From contig CM030933.1 in assembly GCA_018136815.1 (NCBI GenBank), positions 310,001 to 374,000 on the forward strand: DNA of 64,000 bases, in the 5' to 3' direction. Under the pieces are notes generated by a model that saw nothing but the letters and a program-made list of their open reading frames with translations, ran no database searches and was not told where the DNA came from. Shown here in pieces: positions 1 through 10,640 of this stretch (within the stretch, counting starts at the first letter, position 1; every line of letters starts with the position of its first letter). A program made the position numbers and the translations under genes. Source of the stretch: Isochrysis galbana. Taxonomy: Eukaryota > Haptophyta > Isochrysidales > Isochrysidaceae.

Positions 1-34
1 TGGGTCCGATTTTGTGGATATTTCTGCCAAGGCC

Positions 35-205
35 TAATTATACTTGTAGAAAGGGGATTATACTCTTAGACAGGGGGCACCGCCCACCCAAACTTGCAGC
101 CCACTTCTAGAGAGGGCCCAAACTTCTGACGCACTAGAGAAGGCCACCCAAACTTCAAGAAAAACTTCTAGTAGTAGAAGTATTGACCTGAGCCTACTGG
201 GGGGG
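35..205. repeat. dispersed repeat R1, copy 1
   Basis: This stretch matches 35050-35230 in the same orientation. Both hold an AT-rich lead-in (gattatac...), then two close variants of a unit containing CCCAAACTTG and ACTTCT, and both end in attgacctg(a/g)gccta. No reading frame is shared, so it is an unclassified dispersed repeat. The right edge runs directly into a fragment of the 876-bp element. Confidence 0.7.
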
Positions 206-523
206 GCTGGGGACTGGGGGAAGCCATGCAGGCTGATCGGACAACGCGAGAGGATCGCGAGCGACGCAGCGTGCCAACGATACAATCGCCATCGCGCCAG
301 CCAACGTTCTTGCCGGGCCAAGCAGCGTTGCACTCATCTGTAGGCAGCAGGCGAGCTTGTGTCTGTCAGTGAGGGAGTGGCGGGTCAGCTGTGCATGCTG
401 GCCCTGGCATGCCATAGGGCATAGCAGGGGAGTGGGTGGTGCCTCCCCCACAGCAGGGGAGGAGTGGAGAGAGGGGGAGGGGGCTCGTGCCCTCCCATGG
501 GTCAACCAAGTAAAAACTTAGTT
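200..523 (+). repeat. S1 dispersed element, 5'-truncated copy
   Basis: The right half matches the 3' part of the full-length S1 elements at 32815-33689 and 42936-43812: GGGGAGTGGGTGG, then CAGGGGAGGAGTGGAGAG, then a G-run/C-run hairpin around CTCGTGC, then ATGGGTCAACCAAGTA and AACTTAGTT. The 5' part is diverged or missing. Truncation with a kept right end recurs in other copies. Confidence 0.7.
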
Positions 524-597
524 GATGCTTCCTGTGAATAAACAGTGAAACCCAATAGAAAACTCCTAGAGTTCTTTTCTAGTCTACTCTAGCTCTA

Positions 598-615
598 CTC
601 TACTCTAGAGTAGAG
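598..615. promoter_or_regulatory. 18-bp palindrome upstream of RWD-RING gene
   Basis: CTCTACTCTAGAGTAGAG is a perfect palindrome 59 bp upstream of the ATG at 674. It sits in a longer run of CTACTCTA-type units (570-615). AGAGTAG-like motifs also lie upstream of the genes at 24124 and 44179. A promoter role is inference from position only. Confidence 0.35.
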
Positions 616-673
616 CCTCTACGGGTTGAACTTCAGAAAAGTAAGGGGACTGCTTCCCCGCGCGCCGACGGCG

Positions 674-2431
674 ATGGGATGCGACGAGACGGCCGCCGAG
701 CTCGAGCTGCTGGCGGCGATGTTCTCAGAGGAGGAGCTGGATGTAGACGGGGAAGGGCGATGGATCGCGTGCCTTCTCAAGCCGCGCACTGGCGGCGAGG
801 CCGTCACCAGGCATATCGAGGCGTGGCTGCGGCTGGCCCTACCAGCTGACTACCCGGCCTCGCCACCCGTGCCCTCACTCCTCCGCGTGAGGGGGCTCGT
901 GGGGAGCGAGGAGGAGCGGCTCCTCTGCGCCGTGCGCGAGGGAGCCGATGAACGGTGTGGTCAGCCATGCCTCCACGAGCTCATCGAATGCGGCGCCGAA
1001 GCGCTCACTGAACTCAACTGCAGCGGCGAGTGCCCCATTTGTTATGATCCGCTCTTCACACCTGATGGGCACGTCTTCCTCTCACCGTGCTTCCACTCCT
1101 TCCACGCGGCGTGCATCGGTATCTGGTGGAAGTGCTACGACGCGCCAGCCCGCAACCCGCCTGGCGGAGCCGGTTTGGAGGCAGCAGAGTGCCAGGGAAG
1201 TGTGCACGCCGCAGAAGCTGCGGCAATGGCCGCCAAGGCTGCTGCGGCAGAGGCACGCGTCCTCACCGACAAGCTGACGGCGTGCCAGGCGGCCGTCGGC
1301 GCTGCGCGCGGAAGACTTGACCTGTTACGGGCGCAGCAAGACCCTGCTGCCCCCGCCGCCGCTCTGCGTGCAGTGACCGAGACTCTGAAGCGGCATGAGC
1401 AGGAAGAGGCACAACTCTATTCCCGTGTTGAGAAGGTGACCGCGCGTGCTACGGCTCTGGCAGTGCGTGCAGAGGAGACGGCTGCAGAACAAGCTGCTCT
1501 TCGAGACGCAATGCCATTGCCATGCCCAGTCTGTCGTGTACCCATAGCCATTTGCGCCTTGCGTCAAGCACAGGTGGTCTCTCTGCCTCCTCCTCCTCCT
1601 GGTGACGGCATCATCACGGCTCCTCGTGTGCCAATCGAGTATGCCAAGTGCCGCCCTCGAACTGATCTACTCGATGCGGATCCCTCGTCGGAGGCCGCCT
1701 CTTCAGACCAAGTGGCACTGCAGCCAGCTGTCTCGCGACACCCTCAAGCCGCAGAGGGCAGCAGCCCCGCGACCCAACGAGCCATGGCCTTGCGTAGTGG
1801 CGGCGATGGCCGACACAGAAATCGAGGTAGTAGAGGCGGTCGAGGTGGCGTCCGGAATTCCAAAACAGCAGTCGCGGCGGACTGCGAAGGAGCAGCACAT
1901 GCGGATACGCCTGAAAAGTTGATCCACGGCGCGGTCCCGAATGACCAGATGTCGGCAGCAGTCCTGCTGGAGACGAAACACGGGGCGACAACCAACACAC
2001 ATGGTCGTAAAGTAAGCAAACCGTCATGCAATAGCCAATCAAGCAGATCTAATGCAACAAGTTCACGAGGAGGCAACATTAAACGGGGTCACAAGGGCGT
2101 CAATATCCAGGGTGAGGAACCTGGCGCCCTGCGTGTCCAAGGGGAGAACAGTCGAGTAGGCAAAGGCGGCGGTGGGAGTTGTGCTTTGCAAGAGCACATC
2201 GAGAAACGTTTTCACGATAGGTGGGCTTGCTCTGCATGCACCTATTTGCACGAAAGCCCTCATGAGCTTGTGTCGTGCCAGTGCATCATCTGTGGATCTC
2301 CTAGGGCTGGTCTTCTGCCCTCGTGTGAAGTTTGGCCGCAACATGATCTACGAATTAATGATCACAGGCGGGGCCGTGGCCGAGGAAAAGGTCGAGGACG
2401 AGGTGTGAGAGGACCTTCCTGTCAACAATGA
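674..2431 (+). CDS. RWD-RING E3 ubiquitin ligase with C-terminal zinc finger (RNF25-like)
   Basis: Single-exon frame of 585 residues. The first ATG is at 674; the open frame upstream offers only a TTG at 626. Residues about 5-110 form an RWD domain with the typical YPxxxP turn (ADYPASPP). A RING finger follows: CPIC near residue 120, then CFHSFHAAC, and the closing CPVC pair near residue 283. About 130 residues of Ala-rich helix interrupt the finger. RNF25-type ligases also have RWD followed by an expanded RING, but this insertion looks very long. Near residue 517, WACSACTY...CQCIICG resembles a RanBP2-type zinc ribbon, which often binds ubiquitin or RNA. RGG-type tracts lie near residues 375-395 and at the C terminus. 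Predicted role: E2 recruitment and substrate ubiquitination, perhaps with RNA contact. No intron is needed to read it. Confidence 0.8.
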   Translation: MGCDETAAELELLAAMFSEEELDVDGEGRWIACLLKPRTGGEAVTRHIEAWLRLALPADYPASPPVPSLLRVRGLVGSEEERLLCAVREGADERCGQPCLHELIECGAEALTELNCSGECPICYDPLFTPDGHVFLSPCFHSFHAACIGIWWKCYDAPARNPPGGAGLEAAECQGSVHAAEAAAMAAKAAAAEARVLTDKLTACQAAVGAARGRLDLLRAQQDPAAPAAALRAVTETLKRHEQEEAQLYSRVEKVTARATALAVRAEETAAEQAALRDAMPLPCPVCRVPIAICALRQAQVVSLPPPPPGDGIITAPRVPIEYAKCRPRTDLLDADPSSEAASSDQVALQPAVSRHPQAAEGSSPATQRAMALRSGGDGRHRNRGSRGGRGGVRNSKTAVAADCEGAAHADTPEKLIHGAVPNDQMSAAVLLETKHGATTNTHGRKVSKPSCNSQSSRSNATSSRGGNIKRGHKGVNIQGEEPGALRVQGENSRVGKGGGGSCALQEHIEKRFHDRWACSACTYLHESPHELVSCQCIICGSPRAGLLPSCEVWPQHDLRINDHRRGRGRGKGRGRGVRGPSCQQ

Positions 2432-3183
2432 GCTTGTGCCTCCTTCCTATCGTTCTTGTTGTCGGTTGGTCCCCTCACCGCTCGTTGTTGTCCGTACATG
2501 TTGTGATAGGCGCTAGAGCATGGTGACATGGCCACTCGCCCCTGCTTGGGCGTGGGTTGCCATCGCGATGGGAGCAAGACTAGGAGGCCGGACGCCCCGT
2601 CCACCCACCTCGAGAACGCCTTACGGGCGCAAGGCTGTGCTGTCATGGTGGATGGTTCGGAAGGAGGCGTTCTGCATGACGCTGAGCTTTTCAAGAGCAT
2701 TTGCCGTGCGTTGTAAATTTCTTGTGATATGCCGGTGTGCTCTTTGCTCTTGCTAACGGTTCACTCACTTTTTGCGGAGCATTGGCGGAGTCTCACCAAG
2801 CATAGCCCATAGACCCACACACATAAAATTTGAAATTATTTGACATTCTCACCGCACTCGCGGCCACTGACCCACTCCCTTTTTTCACGCAGCAAACTTT
2901 CTACACCCCCACTCCCGCGGCCCTTCTCCCCCCGCCATCAGGCGACTCCCCCCGTGCCCCCGTGCACTACTACGGGGATAGGGGTGAAGGGGTTAGATCT
3001 GGCGTCCGGTACGCCCCCCCCCCCCCCCCGGTGATCCGTTCTCCCCTTCCTCCTGTGCCTACCGGGCTGGCGGCGGCCTCAGTCCCGACTTATCCTGTAA
3101 ACGGGTGCGGGACTTACCTATTTTTCGGTGAGCGGAGCTCTCGCTCCGCCCACCTCCTTCTTCGCGCAGCTCTCTCCCCTCTC
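2432..3183. other. intergenic, no gene recognised
   Basis: Downstream flank of the RWD-RING gene. It holds a C-run at about 3007-3020. From about 2826 there is a weak resemblance to the minus-strand 3' end of LINE family 1 (ttatttgacattctcaccgc). I see no convincing reading frame. Confidence 0.5.
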
Positions 3184-3893
3184 TGTCGCATTCGCGAATC
3201 GGCACTCGTTAGGCTTCTCTCTTCTCTCTCTTGTTCGGCATTTATCGTTATAATTCTCTGCTTTCTCTCGTTCTCGGTCAAAAGCTTCGCGTGGACGCAT
3301 AGGATCTTGGGTTATGGGCAGGCGTGGCGGAGGAGACGCGACTTCGGAGACGCTGACGGGCTGAAGCCCGTCAGCGGAGGAAGGCGGGCGCGGGCAGGCG
3401 GGCTTGGGCGAGGACGAGGACGGCATCCTTGCAATCGAAGAAATCTTGCTGTTGAGCGTGGACCTTCTAGACGTTTCTATCGAGCAACCCTGAGTAGCAA
3501 CCAAGGGAGGGAGGAGAAAACCAAAAACCAACGGGACCAAGGGCTTTCATGCAACTTGCATCAAGGGGAAAGATAACCCAAAACCAAAGCCAAAGCAGCG
3601 AATCTAAATCAATCTCCAAGGGGAGATGGCAAACCAAACCTGATTGCCCCCAGAAGCAGTTAAAGAAACGCGGGGAGATAGCGAATTAAACCTTTTTGCG
3701 AGGCGCCTGGGAGGAAGAAAGGTGGGGAAACTTCCCTTCTCTTCGAGAGAAAGAGGGAGGGCGCTCCACAACCCTAGATCCTAGGCGTCCACGCGAAGTT
3801 TTTGACCGAGAACGAGAACGAGAGAATTATAACGATAAATACCGAACGAAGAGAAGAGAGAAGCCTAGCGAGAGTCGATTCGCGAATGCGACA
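3184..3893. repeat. large imperfect inverted repeat
   Basis: The arm at 3184-3317 is the imperfect reverse complement of 3770-3893. Shared blocks include CGCATTCGCGAATC, CGTTATAATTCTC, CTCGTTCTCGGTCAAAA and CGCGTGGACGC. The roughly 450-bp spacer contains the dispersed repeat at 3430-3640. No transposase frame lies between the arms. Confidence 0.75.
3430..3640 (+). repeat. dispersed repeat D, copy 1
   Basis: Matches the reverse complement of 9140-9350. Shared blocks are CTTGCTGTTGAGCGTG, CTTCTAGACG, AACCCTGAGTAGCAACCAAG, ATGCAACTTGCATCAAGGG and CTCCAAGGGGAGATGGCAAA. No coding frame is conserved. Confidence 0.7.
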
Positions 3894-3924
3894 ATTTCTT
3901 GGCGAAGATTTTCGTAGCGTCAGG

Positions 3925-4025
3925 TAGCCCCCCCGGGAGGTTTTTTATTGGGCATCGAGCCACGGTCAAAAAATGCAGCCCAACCCGCTTACTAGTCGTT
4001 AGAAAGCCCCTGTTTGACCGCCCTG
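3925..4025 (+). mobile_element. DNA-transposon terminal fragment with end TTTGACCGCCCT
   Basis: About 100 bp match the reverse complement of 47267-47370, including GGTTTTTTATTGGGC, CGGTCAAAAAATGCAGCCCA and AAAGCCCCTGTTTGACCG. The outer end TTTGACCGCCCT is the complement of the terminus AGGGCGGTCAAA at 22087, 25364 and 52490. CGGTCAAA and TTTGACCG also make short inverted repeats inside the fragment. No transposase is present. Confidence 0.6.
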
Positions 4026-4029
4026 AAGA

Positions 4030-4310
4030 TTTACACCACCACAACACCCGCAAACCTGCTTGAGAATATAACAGTCACCTAGTGGCACAAGAGGAAGGTG
4101 AGAAGCGGACCACTAGGGGCTGCGGAGCACCGCCCCGCCCGACCCCGACACTCCTGCACCCCGAACCCCTAAGTAGAGCACAAGGGGAGGAGCCGCAAGG
4201 CAGGTGCTGGGGGGGGGAGGAATAAGAAATAAGTTTCAGGGGCGTGGCTACTTAGTAGAGTGCCAAAGCCACGTGCCACGTGCGAGGCGAGAACATTAAA
4301 AGGTTTTTTT
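4030..4310 (+). mobile_element. non-LTR retrotransposon family 1, 3' end (5'-truncated)
   Basis: Only the 3' untranslated region is present. It matches the copies at 52620-53067 and 20773-21995: CACCTAG.GGCACA.GAGGAAG, CCACTAGGGGC, AGCACAAGGGGAGGAGCCGC, then GAGGCGAGAACATTAAAAGG and a T-run. The 5' boundary is uncertain and I found no target duplication. Confidence 0.7.
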
Positions 4311-4546
4311 AATGAGGTTTTCGAAGAACAAAATCACCATTCCACAGGACACATCACAAGACACTCTTTTTGCACGTCGTGGGCTTGCAAACCGAGAAAG
4401 TGCGGATTGAGTGACATAATAGCGTAACGGCAACGCATAATTGCATTTGTTTCGGGTTCGATCGACGCCGATGTTCATTACCATCGTTTGGGTGCATGAC
4501 CACTTCATCGCCAAGGCATATGTGATGGGTTTGAAGCTGCTACATG

Positions 4547-7500
4547 TCAATGAGCATGGGCGTAGACTTGTGGTTCCCCATGGGCGGTTCCACCGTACAC
4601 GAATAGCGTGGGAGGCAAGTCCTCGCAAGCACGTCGCAGCATAGAAGTGTAGGATAATGGTGCTGCTGCGTGTAGCTCATTGGGCGCGGGCAAATCTGTG
4701 ATGACCAAAAGAGTGTTGGGGGTCACTCTATGGCGTATGGTCAAATTCAAGTGACCCATCGCAGTGACGGGGTCGATCCCCTCGCTCGTGGGAGCTGGTT
4801 TAGATGAAGTGGTTGTGCCGCTACCCATAGATGTGGCGATATCCCGAGGCAATGCAGGCCCTTCAGATTGCGCAGGCGGATTAAACTCCAACTCGTGATT
4901 GTTGTTATCCGCGCGATTCGCAAGGCACATTAACTGCAAGCCGTGCACCGACTGGCGGCTGCTCGCGTGGCGTGAATAAACGGACGGTACCTGCCATGTA
5001 TGCGAGGACAGTCAGATGAGAGGACACGACGAGAAGAGCCATCGGCGAGGTGCCAAATGCGGGGTCGGCATCTATGGCGAGTCGAGCCGGAGACTCACCG
5101 CTGAGACGTCATTTCGTGCTGATGAATGAGTAGCACACCCGGCAGAATCTTCTGTCCAACGATTTTGGTCGCGGAAGACTGACTGCCGATTGATGAGCTC
5201 ATGGACCACTTCCACGTGAGTCGCCGTGATGCGCAGGAGCGCTAAGAAGCGGCGCAAACGCAGCGCTGCAATCGACGTGTCGGGAGAATCCACATCGTGG
5301 GCCTGGCTCGTGTTGTCGGTGTGCCGACCGCTGTCGGTCAGTTCCTATGTACACAGGGAGGTCCGTATCAGAGGATTTTGTTCGAGAGTTTGATGGGCCA
5401 GGATGCTTGCTTGCAGGCGTGGTAGAAGGATCGCGGGAGTACCTGAGTGGGCATGAAGACCCTCAGTTTGCAGCAAGACAGAGCCTCGTGGCGTTGCAGT
5501 AGATGCGCAACGATTAGAGGCAGTGCGCCCCGTTGATCAAGCCACCAAATGTCGATGGTGGACTTTTTGGAGAGCGGATGCTCGCGCCGATAGCCTCTGT
5601 CCCATGGAGCATCGCCGGCGTGGGTACAAAGTAAGAGCACCGCCTTGCCGAATCCGATGGCACGCTCTAGACCTTGTAGCAGCTCCTCCGCGAGCTCCGC
5701 CTCGCGACGTGTTCGAGATGACCTTTCCTCCGCATCGTCATTTATGATGCGCGCCAAGCATTTCTGCCCAACACCGCTGCCCGAAGAGCTGCGCGAACTC
5801 GAGTCTGATTGCTCGTTAGCGTAGAACCGCCAGCCGACGAGCAAGGTGTTGGGCCTCAGTGCGCCGACGCCGACGCAATTGATGACCACACCCACGGCGA
5901 GGCCAAAGTCCGGGCTGACGGTCGCGTCAGCAAAGCAGGCTAGTCGAGCGCGGTGAGCGAGTCGCATGATCCGCTCCTTGGCAAGGACAAACAGGTCGTG
6001 TTCGCATACTCCAGGCGCGCCACGTGTCACAACAGTGGCGGCAACCGTGAGACCACGGCCCTCCTTCAAGTGGTGAGCAAGAGCAAAGACGGCGCCAGCC
6101 TCGGCGTCGAGCCGTGCCTCCTCGGTGGACAGCGTGTCACCGGCTCCTGACGGCTTTGGCGTGACCAGGTCCTCGGCGCTTTGCTCCATGGATTGGCTTG
6201 CAGGCGCATCGGACATGAGGCTTAGCACCGGTGGACGCGGCGTCGCTTCGCCCTCATGATAGTCGTCCGCCCCAAGCGTAGGAGGCGAGTGAATTAAGCA
6301 GAGCAATTGGGGCCGCCAAGACCGGGGGTTCCGCGCAGCACCATAAGCGTCCGAGAGGCTTACATCTTCGTTTAGTGCGTGGAGCGCCTGCAAGGCGACT
6401 GTATAGAATAGGCCGGCAAGAGCCTCGCCACCCATCTCGGAATCGCCAGAAATCCACGAGATAGCCATGCCAAGCAGGATGGAAAGGGCGAGCATGATGG
6501 GGGCGAGCTCTACGTCGAGCAAGCAGAAGACGCACACGCACAATAGCGTGGCGACGCCCGCAAACGAAGCAAGCGGGAAGGAGCGCGGGTTTGGCCAGCG
6601 CGGCCGCCAGCCTGGCGAGCGGAGGGCAGCAAGAAGGCAACAACACAGATCCATTGTCAAGTACATTTGAAGGAAGAGTGCACCAGCGGCGAGCGCCACG
6701 AGCTCCAACCCGCCGAGCCAAGCAAACGGCATCGCCAAGAACAGAGTAAAGGCCGTGGCCCGCTGCGGTTCCATGTGGTGGCCTGAAAGCTTGTGCAGGC
6801 CGAGCGCCTTGAGGCCTGGGACATACCCCTCGTCGGCAATCGACGCCAAGATGGTGGGCGCGACATCCAAGCACGAGACGCACGAGCCAACACCGACGAC
6901 AATGGTGCCTCCTAGGCCAACATAGCTCGAGGGCCATGCGTGCAGGAGGAAGTCGGCCTCGTGGAGCGTGCCCCGGGGTCCCGAGCCGGCGATGGCCAAG
7001 ATGATGAGGGAGAGGCCAGTCCCAGTGAAGAGCACCGCGCCAATCATTGCCCTAGGCACCGAGGTGTAGGGTGTGCGCAACTTGGCCGCCTTATTGACGG
7101 GCTGAAAGAGCCCGCCAAAGCACGGGTAGATGAAAGTGAATAGGCGCGAGAGCTGTTCGTACCCCACTGCATCCCACCCGAGCGGCGGATGTACGTTGGT
7201 GCGCAGATTCGACAACGAGAAGGTGAAAAGCGCACCGGCAAGCGTCGAGCCCAACGTCACCACAAGGACAACAATGACCACCATCCCAATGGCGTGCACG
7301 ACGTGCGAGTTGACACCACGCAGGAAGGCGAGCACGACCAGCGACAGCGAACCGAGGACGCCCGTGTCATAGTAGATGGACGTCGTTACATAGTCGGGCC
7401 CCAGAGGCAGCGACTGAAGTAGCATATCTACCGCTTCCACCGCTCCACAGATCTCGACGGTCGCGAGCGCTGTCATGCCCAGGTAGTAGAGCAGCGAGGT

Positions 7501-8385
7501 GGCGGCGCCCCAAGTGCCACCCAGGTTGGCGACGAGCAGTTTGTACGCGCCTGAGTGAAGACCATTGGTCGCAACGGCCGAACAGGCGAGCGAGTTGAGC
7601 ACCTGGACTAGCGTGCACGCGCCGATGACCGCGAGAGTCAACAACAGCCCGGACTCGATCACAAGCTCACCAAACTTGAGGAAGATGATCACGCCCCACA
7701 TGGTCTCAAGTGTTGTCATCATCGCATCAAATGTAGAGAGCTTGCGCTGCGACAGCCCGAACGAGGAGCGCGCGAGAATGAGCGGCGGCCCGTGGACGCG
7801 GTGGTGACGCCCAGTGCGACGGCTATGCTCTTCTCGCCAACCCGAGCGGTGTGAAGAGGCCCTCTGCCGACGCGCTGCGGACAAGTCGGCTGCGTCCGCC
7901 TCCATCTTGTCCACATCGGCCCGGCCGACCATCGCGCCGAGATTGTCGACCGAGCTGCTCAACTCGGCCGGGTCCTCCTCCGGTAGCCCCGCGAACCACA
8001 CGCCACCACACGCCCTCTGTCCTGCCGCATAGGAGGAGTTGCAGCGTGCTGGCTCGGCTTGCCACTGGCTCTGCCCGCCTGCCGCGGCTGGCTCAGCGGC
8101 TGCGGCTCCACACGCTGCCAAAGGCGGTGGCAGCTCACGCGAAGTACTGCGCGCCGATTCGACCCACCCCGCCCAAGTCGCCGGCGCCGTCCCATGCCGT
8201 GGCAGCCGCGCGGCGCTCCCTTCACGCCGGAGGGACACCTGTCGGCTGACTGCAGCCGCCTCGGCGCCCGCCTCGTCCCACATCGCGGCAAAGGTGGCGG
8301 TCGTGGAGGCGGACGAGTCATGCCGCCTGGATGGCACCTCACCGTGCGGCGGCGTCTCCGACAGTCGGTCGTACGGCCGGACCAT
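4547..8385 (-). CDS. SLC12-family cation-chloride cotransporter
   Basis: Three exons (8385-5443, 5302-5099, 4933-4547) joined by two phase-0 GT-AG introns give 1177 residues, the usual size for the family. After a low-complexity N-terminal tail of about 210 residues comes the SLC12/APC core. The sequence MWGVIIFLKFGELV is followed by further membrane helices, with SAVATNG matching the family's AIATNG loop. A GGLFQPVNKAAKLRTPYTSVPRAM segment fills the place of the family's GxxAGxxxSGDLxxPxxxIP signature (broken here after 19 residues: GGLFQPVNKAAKLRTPYTS). The cytosolic C domain has NPRSWRPQLLCL, a KEGRGL segment and KLRVF, then exon 2 (LRRFLALLRITATHVEVV) and exon 3 (NTLLVITDLPAP, PPTLFVYGG), all in family order. 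Predicted role: electroneutral Cl- symport with K+ and/or Na+, in volume or osmotic control. I cannot assign the ion subtype. Confidence 0.85.
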
Positions 8386-8557
8386 TGTGCCGGCGAGGCG
8401 GCGCGCGCCTCCGGCGCCGCCCGCGAGGGGTTTTGACGTTCACACTGAGGACAGGTCAACCTTGTTGTCAGAGTTTTCTTGTTGTCCTCGTGCTAGTGCT
8501 GAGGGACTGAGGGACCGTGCAGCATCGACAACTCGGCAACGGAGCCCCTACCCCTAC
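8386..8557. promoter_or_regulatory. 5' flank of SLC12 gene
   Basis: About 170 bp separate the SLC12 start codon from a retrotransposon 3' end. The GC-rich first third (cggcgaggcggcgcgcgcct) probably holds the core promoter. No TATA-like element is evident. Confidence 0.3.
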
Positions 8558-8690
8558 AAAAAAACTTCTTAATATCCTCACCACACGCGCGGCGGTGCAC
8601 AAACTTTCTCGCAGCCACGCCCGCGTCCCTTCCCACTCCCTCCACCCGCCATACGGCTCGTCCCCTCGTTTGGCCATACCCAGACTTTTG
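8558..8690 (-). mobile_element. non-LTR retrotransposon family 1, 3' end
   Basis: On the minus strand it reads GACGAGCCGTATGGCGGGTGG ... GCGTGGCTGCGA ... GAGGATATTAAGAAG followed by TTTTTTT, the same order as the other family-1 3' ends. It lies about 170 bp upstream of the SLC12 start. The 5' limit is approximate. Confidence 0.6.
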
Positions 8691-9139
8691 TTTGGAATGC
8701 ACCCAAATTTGATTGCTTGATTTTTGCTCCAAATCGACCCAAATTTTGTGCCAAGTTTTGTCAAAATTTCGCACTGTGCCTCAATGTGCTGTATCTCGGC
8801 CTCCTCTTCCATGTCGGTGTCCTGCACCAATCGGGAGTAGACGAGAGAGAGCAGGGAGGAGACCGAGGAGGTCGGCGAAACGGGGTTTTGGTGGCAATGT
8901 GCCAAGAGAACGGGCATCCATTGGGTCGCCATAGCGCCGGCGACGCCCACGTACGTGCGGCTACTGGTTAGGGTTTCGTTGCCTTCCCGCGTTTGGCGTT
9001 CGCGTTGGCGTTCATCGGAAACTTCCTCTCACATTCCCTAGGTCCGCTACCCTTGGCTTGTAGGTCCTTGCTTCTTTCTTCTCGGTCAAGGTTTTTGGCG
9101 AGCGAGTCGGTTGCTCTATCCGCTCGAGATTTGAGGTTT
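8691..9139. other. intergenic, no gene recognised
   Basis: The stretch contains aattttg-type repeats at 8700-8770, AG/GAG-rich DNA to 8890, and then unremarkable sequence. I see no supported gene. Confidence 0.4.
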
Positions 9140-9350
9140 AATTTGCCATCTCCCCTTGGAGTCTTGGAGATCAATGTAGGTTCGCTTCTTAGGTGAGGGA
9201 ATCTTTACCCTTTACCCTTGATGCAAGTTACATGCAAGCCCTTGGCCCCTTTGGTGTTTCTTCCCCTTGGTTGCTACTCAGGGTTGTTCGTTAGAAGCGT
9301 CTAGAAGGTTCACGCTCAACGGCAAGATTTCCTCTGTCGTGAAGATATCT
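9140..9350 (-). repeat. dispersed repeat D, copy 2
   Basis: Inverted copy of 3430-3640. Readable blocks include GCCATCTCCCCTTGGAG, CCCTTGATGCAAGTTACATG, GGTTGCTACTCAGGGTTG and AGAAGGTTCACGCTCAACGG. Confidence 0.7.
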
Positions 9351-10561
9351 CGTTGCGATCTGTATCCGAAGTGATCGCCGCGGTCGCGCGACATGACGCT
9401 CCCCTTCGGACTCTCCGCTACGTGGGAAGTTACAACGGAGACACGCTCCGGCCGTCGCTGCGGAGTCTCTCTCTCTCTCGCTCTCTCTCTCCGTCTTTCT
9501 CGCGACGTGTTGGGTTATCGGTGATTTGGGGTCGCGGTTGCTTGATAATTTGCTTGGTTTGGGTGAATGATTCCGGTGTGTTCGTATAAGGCGGTGTATC
9601 CTGTTGTTCTCAGCTTCGTTGTCCGTCGTTGTACGCTGCGTCGCTGCATTCTAGCAGCCTAGGCTCCCTCCCTGAGGGAAGACTTCTTTGTAGGTGTAGG
9701 TCTAACAATCTCTTACTATCCAACACTCTAGGGCCACTAGGAGCGCCTCGCCGCCCCACCGCCCTTCGTTCGCCGTTCGTTCCCCGTCCAGACACCCAAA
9801 TGGGGTTGCCCGACCCAGTCCAGAATTTCATTCACCCGACTCCCGGTGGGGAGGAGGACCAAAGCGCCGCGCTAGCCGCCGGTGCTGCTCGCGACGGAGT
9901 GGCTCAGAGCCCTCCGGTAGCGCTCGACTCGACACAGCCTTACACATTCTAAGAGCCATTTTCCAGTTTCTCGTTTCTCGAGGTACCACTTTTGCTAGTC
10001 AAAGCGAAAGTTGAAAGTTGGTTTCTTTCAGCGCCTGAAGACCCAGAGAGAGCGACTAGGACTACACGCTCCGAGCAAGAAGTACTTACGAAAAATGATC
10101 ACCCATTTATACACCGCCGACAAAGATTTCAACTTGGAAGTAGCGACCGAACTTGGCACTTGGACTTGGCATCGGAAACATAACATAACTCATTCGAACA
10201 AAGACTAAGGATCATATAGACTGCCGGCCTCCGAGAGGGCGGGACGGACACATAAACAGGGACATCACACACTCTTACCCCCCTTGTCTTGCGCCTCTGG
10301 CCGAAGCAGCGCGCGCGGCCTCCCCTCCCCCAGTACTCCAGAGGAGAGAACGAGGGGAGGGGAAGGGGTAGTGTTAGGAAGGGAGGGTAGTAGAGAGTCG
10401 CATCAACAATCTGTCTCGCGCCGTGCAAGTAGCGGCTAGTTTTAAAAAAATTAAAACGAAGAGGACGATCGCAGATGCGACATAGTATCGATATGTGTAA
10501 AATTCCATCAATGAAATCTAGAAATATAGGCTCTTTATTCAATGTGACTGATGTCAATCAT
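9351..10561. other. intergenic; CT microsatellite and an unassigned ORF
   Basis: A (CT)n tract lies at about 9464-9492. A plus-strand frame at 9800-9952, starting ATGGGGTTGCCCGAC, runs 51 codons and ends SLDSTQPYTF-like; it has no recognisable domain. The remainder to the tRNA gene holds nothing I can support. Confidence 0.35.
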
Positions 10562-10633
10562 GGGATAGTGGTCTAGTGGTATGATTCCACTTTCGGGTAG
10601 TGGAGGCCCCGAGTTCGATTCTCGGCTGTCCCC
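10562..10633 (+). tRNA. tRNA-Pro (anticodon CGG)
   Basis: 72 nt without an intron. The acceptor stem GGGATAG pairs with CTGTCCC (one G-U pair). The A box TGGTCTAGTGG and B box AGTTCGATTC are present. The anticodon stem CCACT/AGTGG closes the loop TTCGGGT, giving CGG. The T arm is CCGAG-TTCGATT-CTCGG. The C discriminator is usual for eukaryotic tRNA-Pro. It is nearly identical to the tRNA-Pro(TGG) gene at 36756-36827 outside the anticodon arm. Confidence 0.95.
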
Positions 10634-10635
10634 TA

Positions 10636-10640
10636 TTTTT
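10636..10640 (+). terminator. Pol III terminator
   Basis: A run of five T two bases after the tRNA-Pro(CGG) gene is the standard RNA polymerase III stop. Confidence 0.85.

Noticed and set aside
626..673. N-terminal extension of the RWD-RING protein
   Set aside because: It would need a TTG start. The first ATG at 674 begins directly before the RWD domain.
2830..3576. 248-codon plus-strand frame
   Set aside because: It crosses repeat arms and a C-run, has low-complexity composition and no domain.
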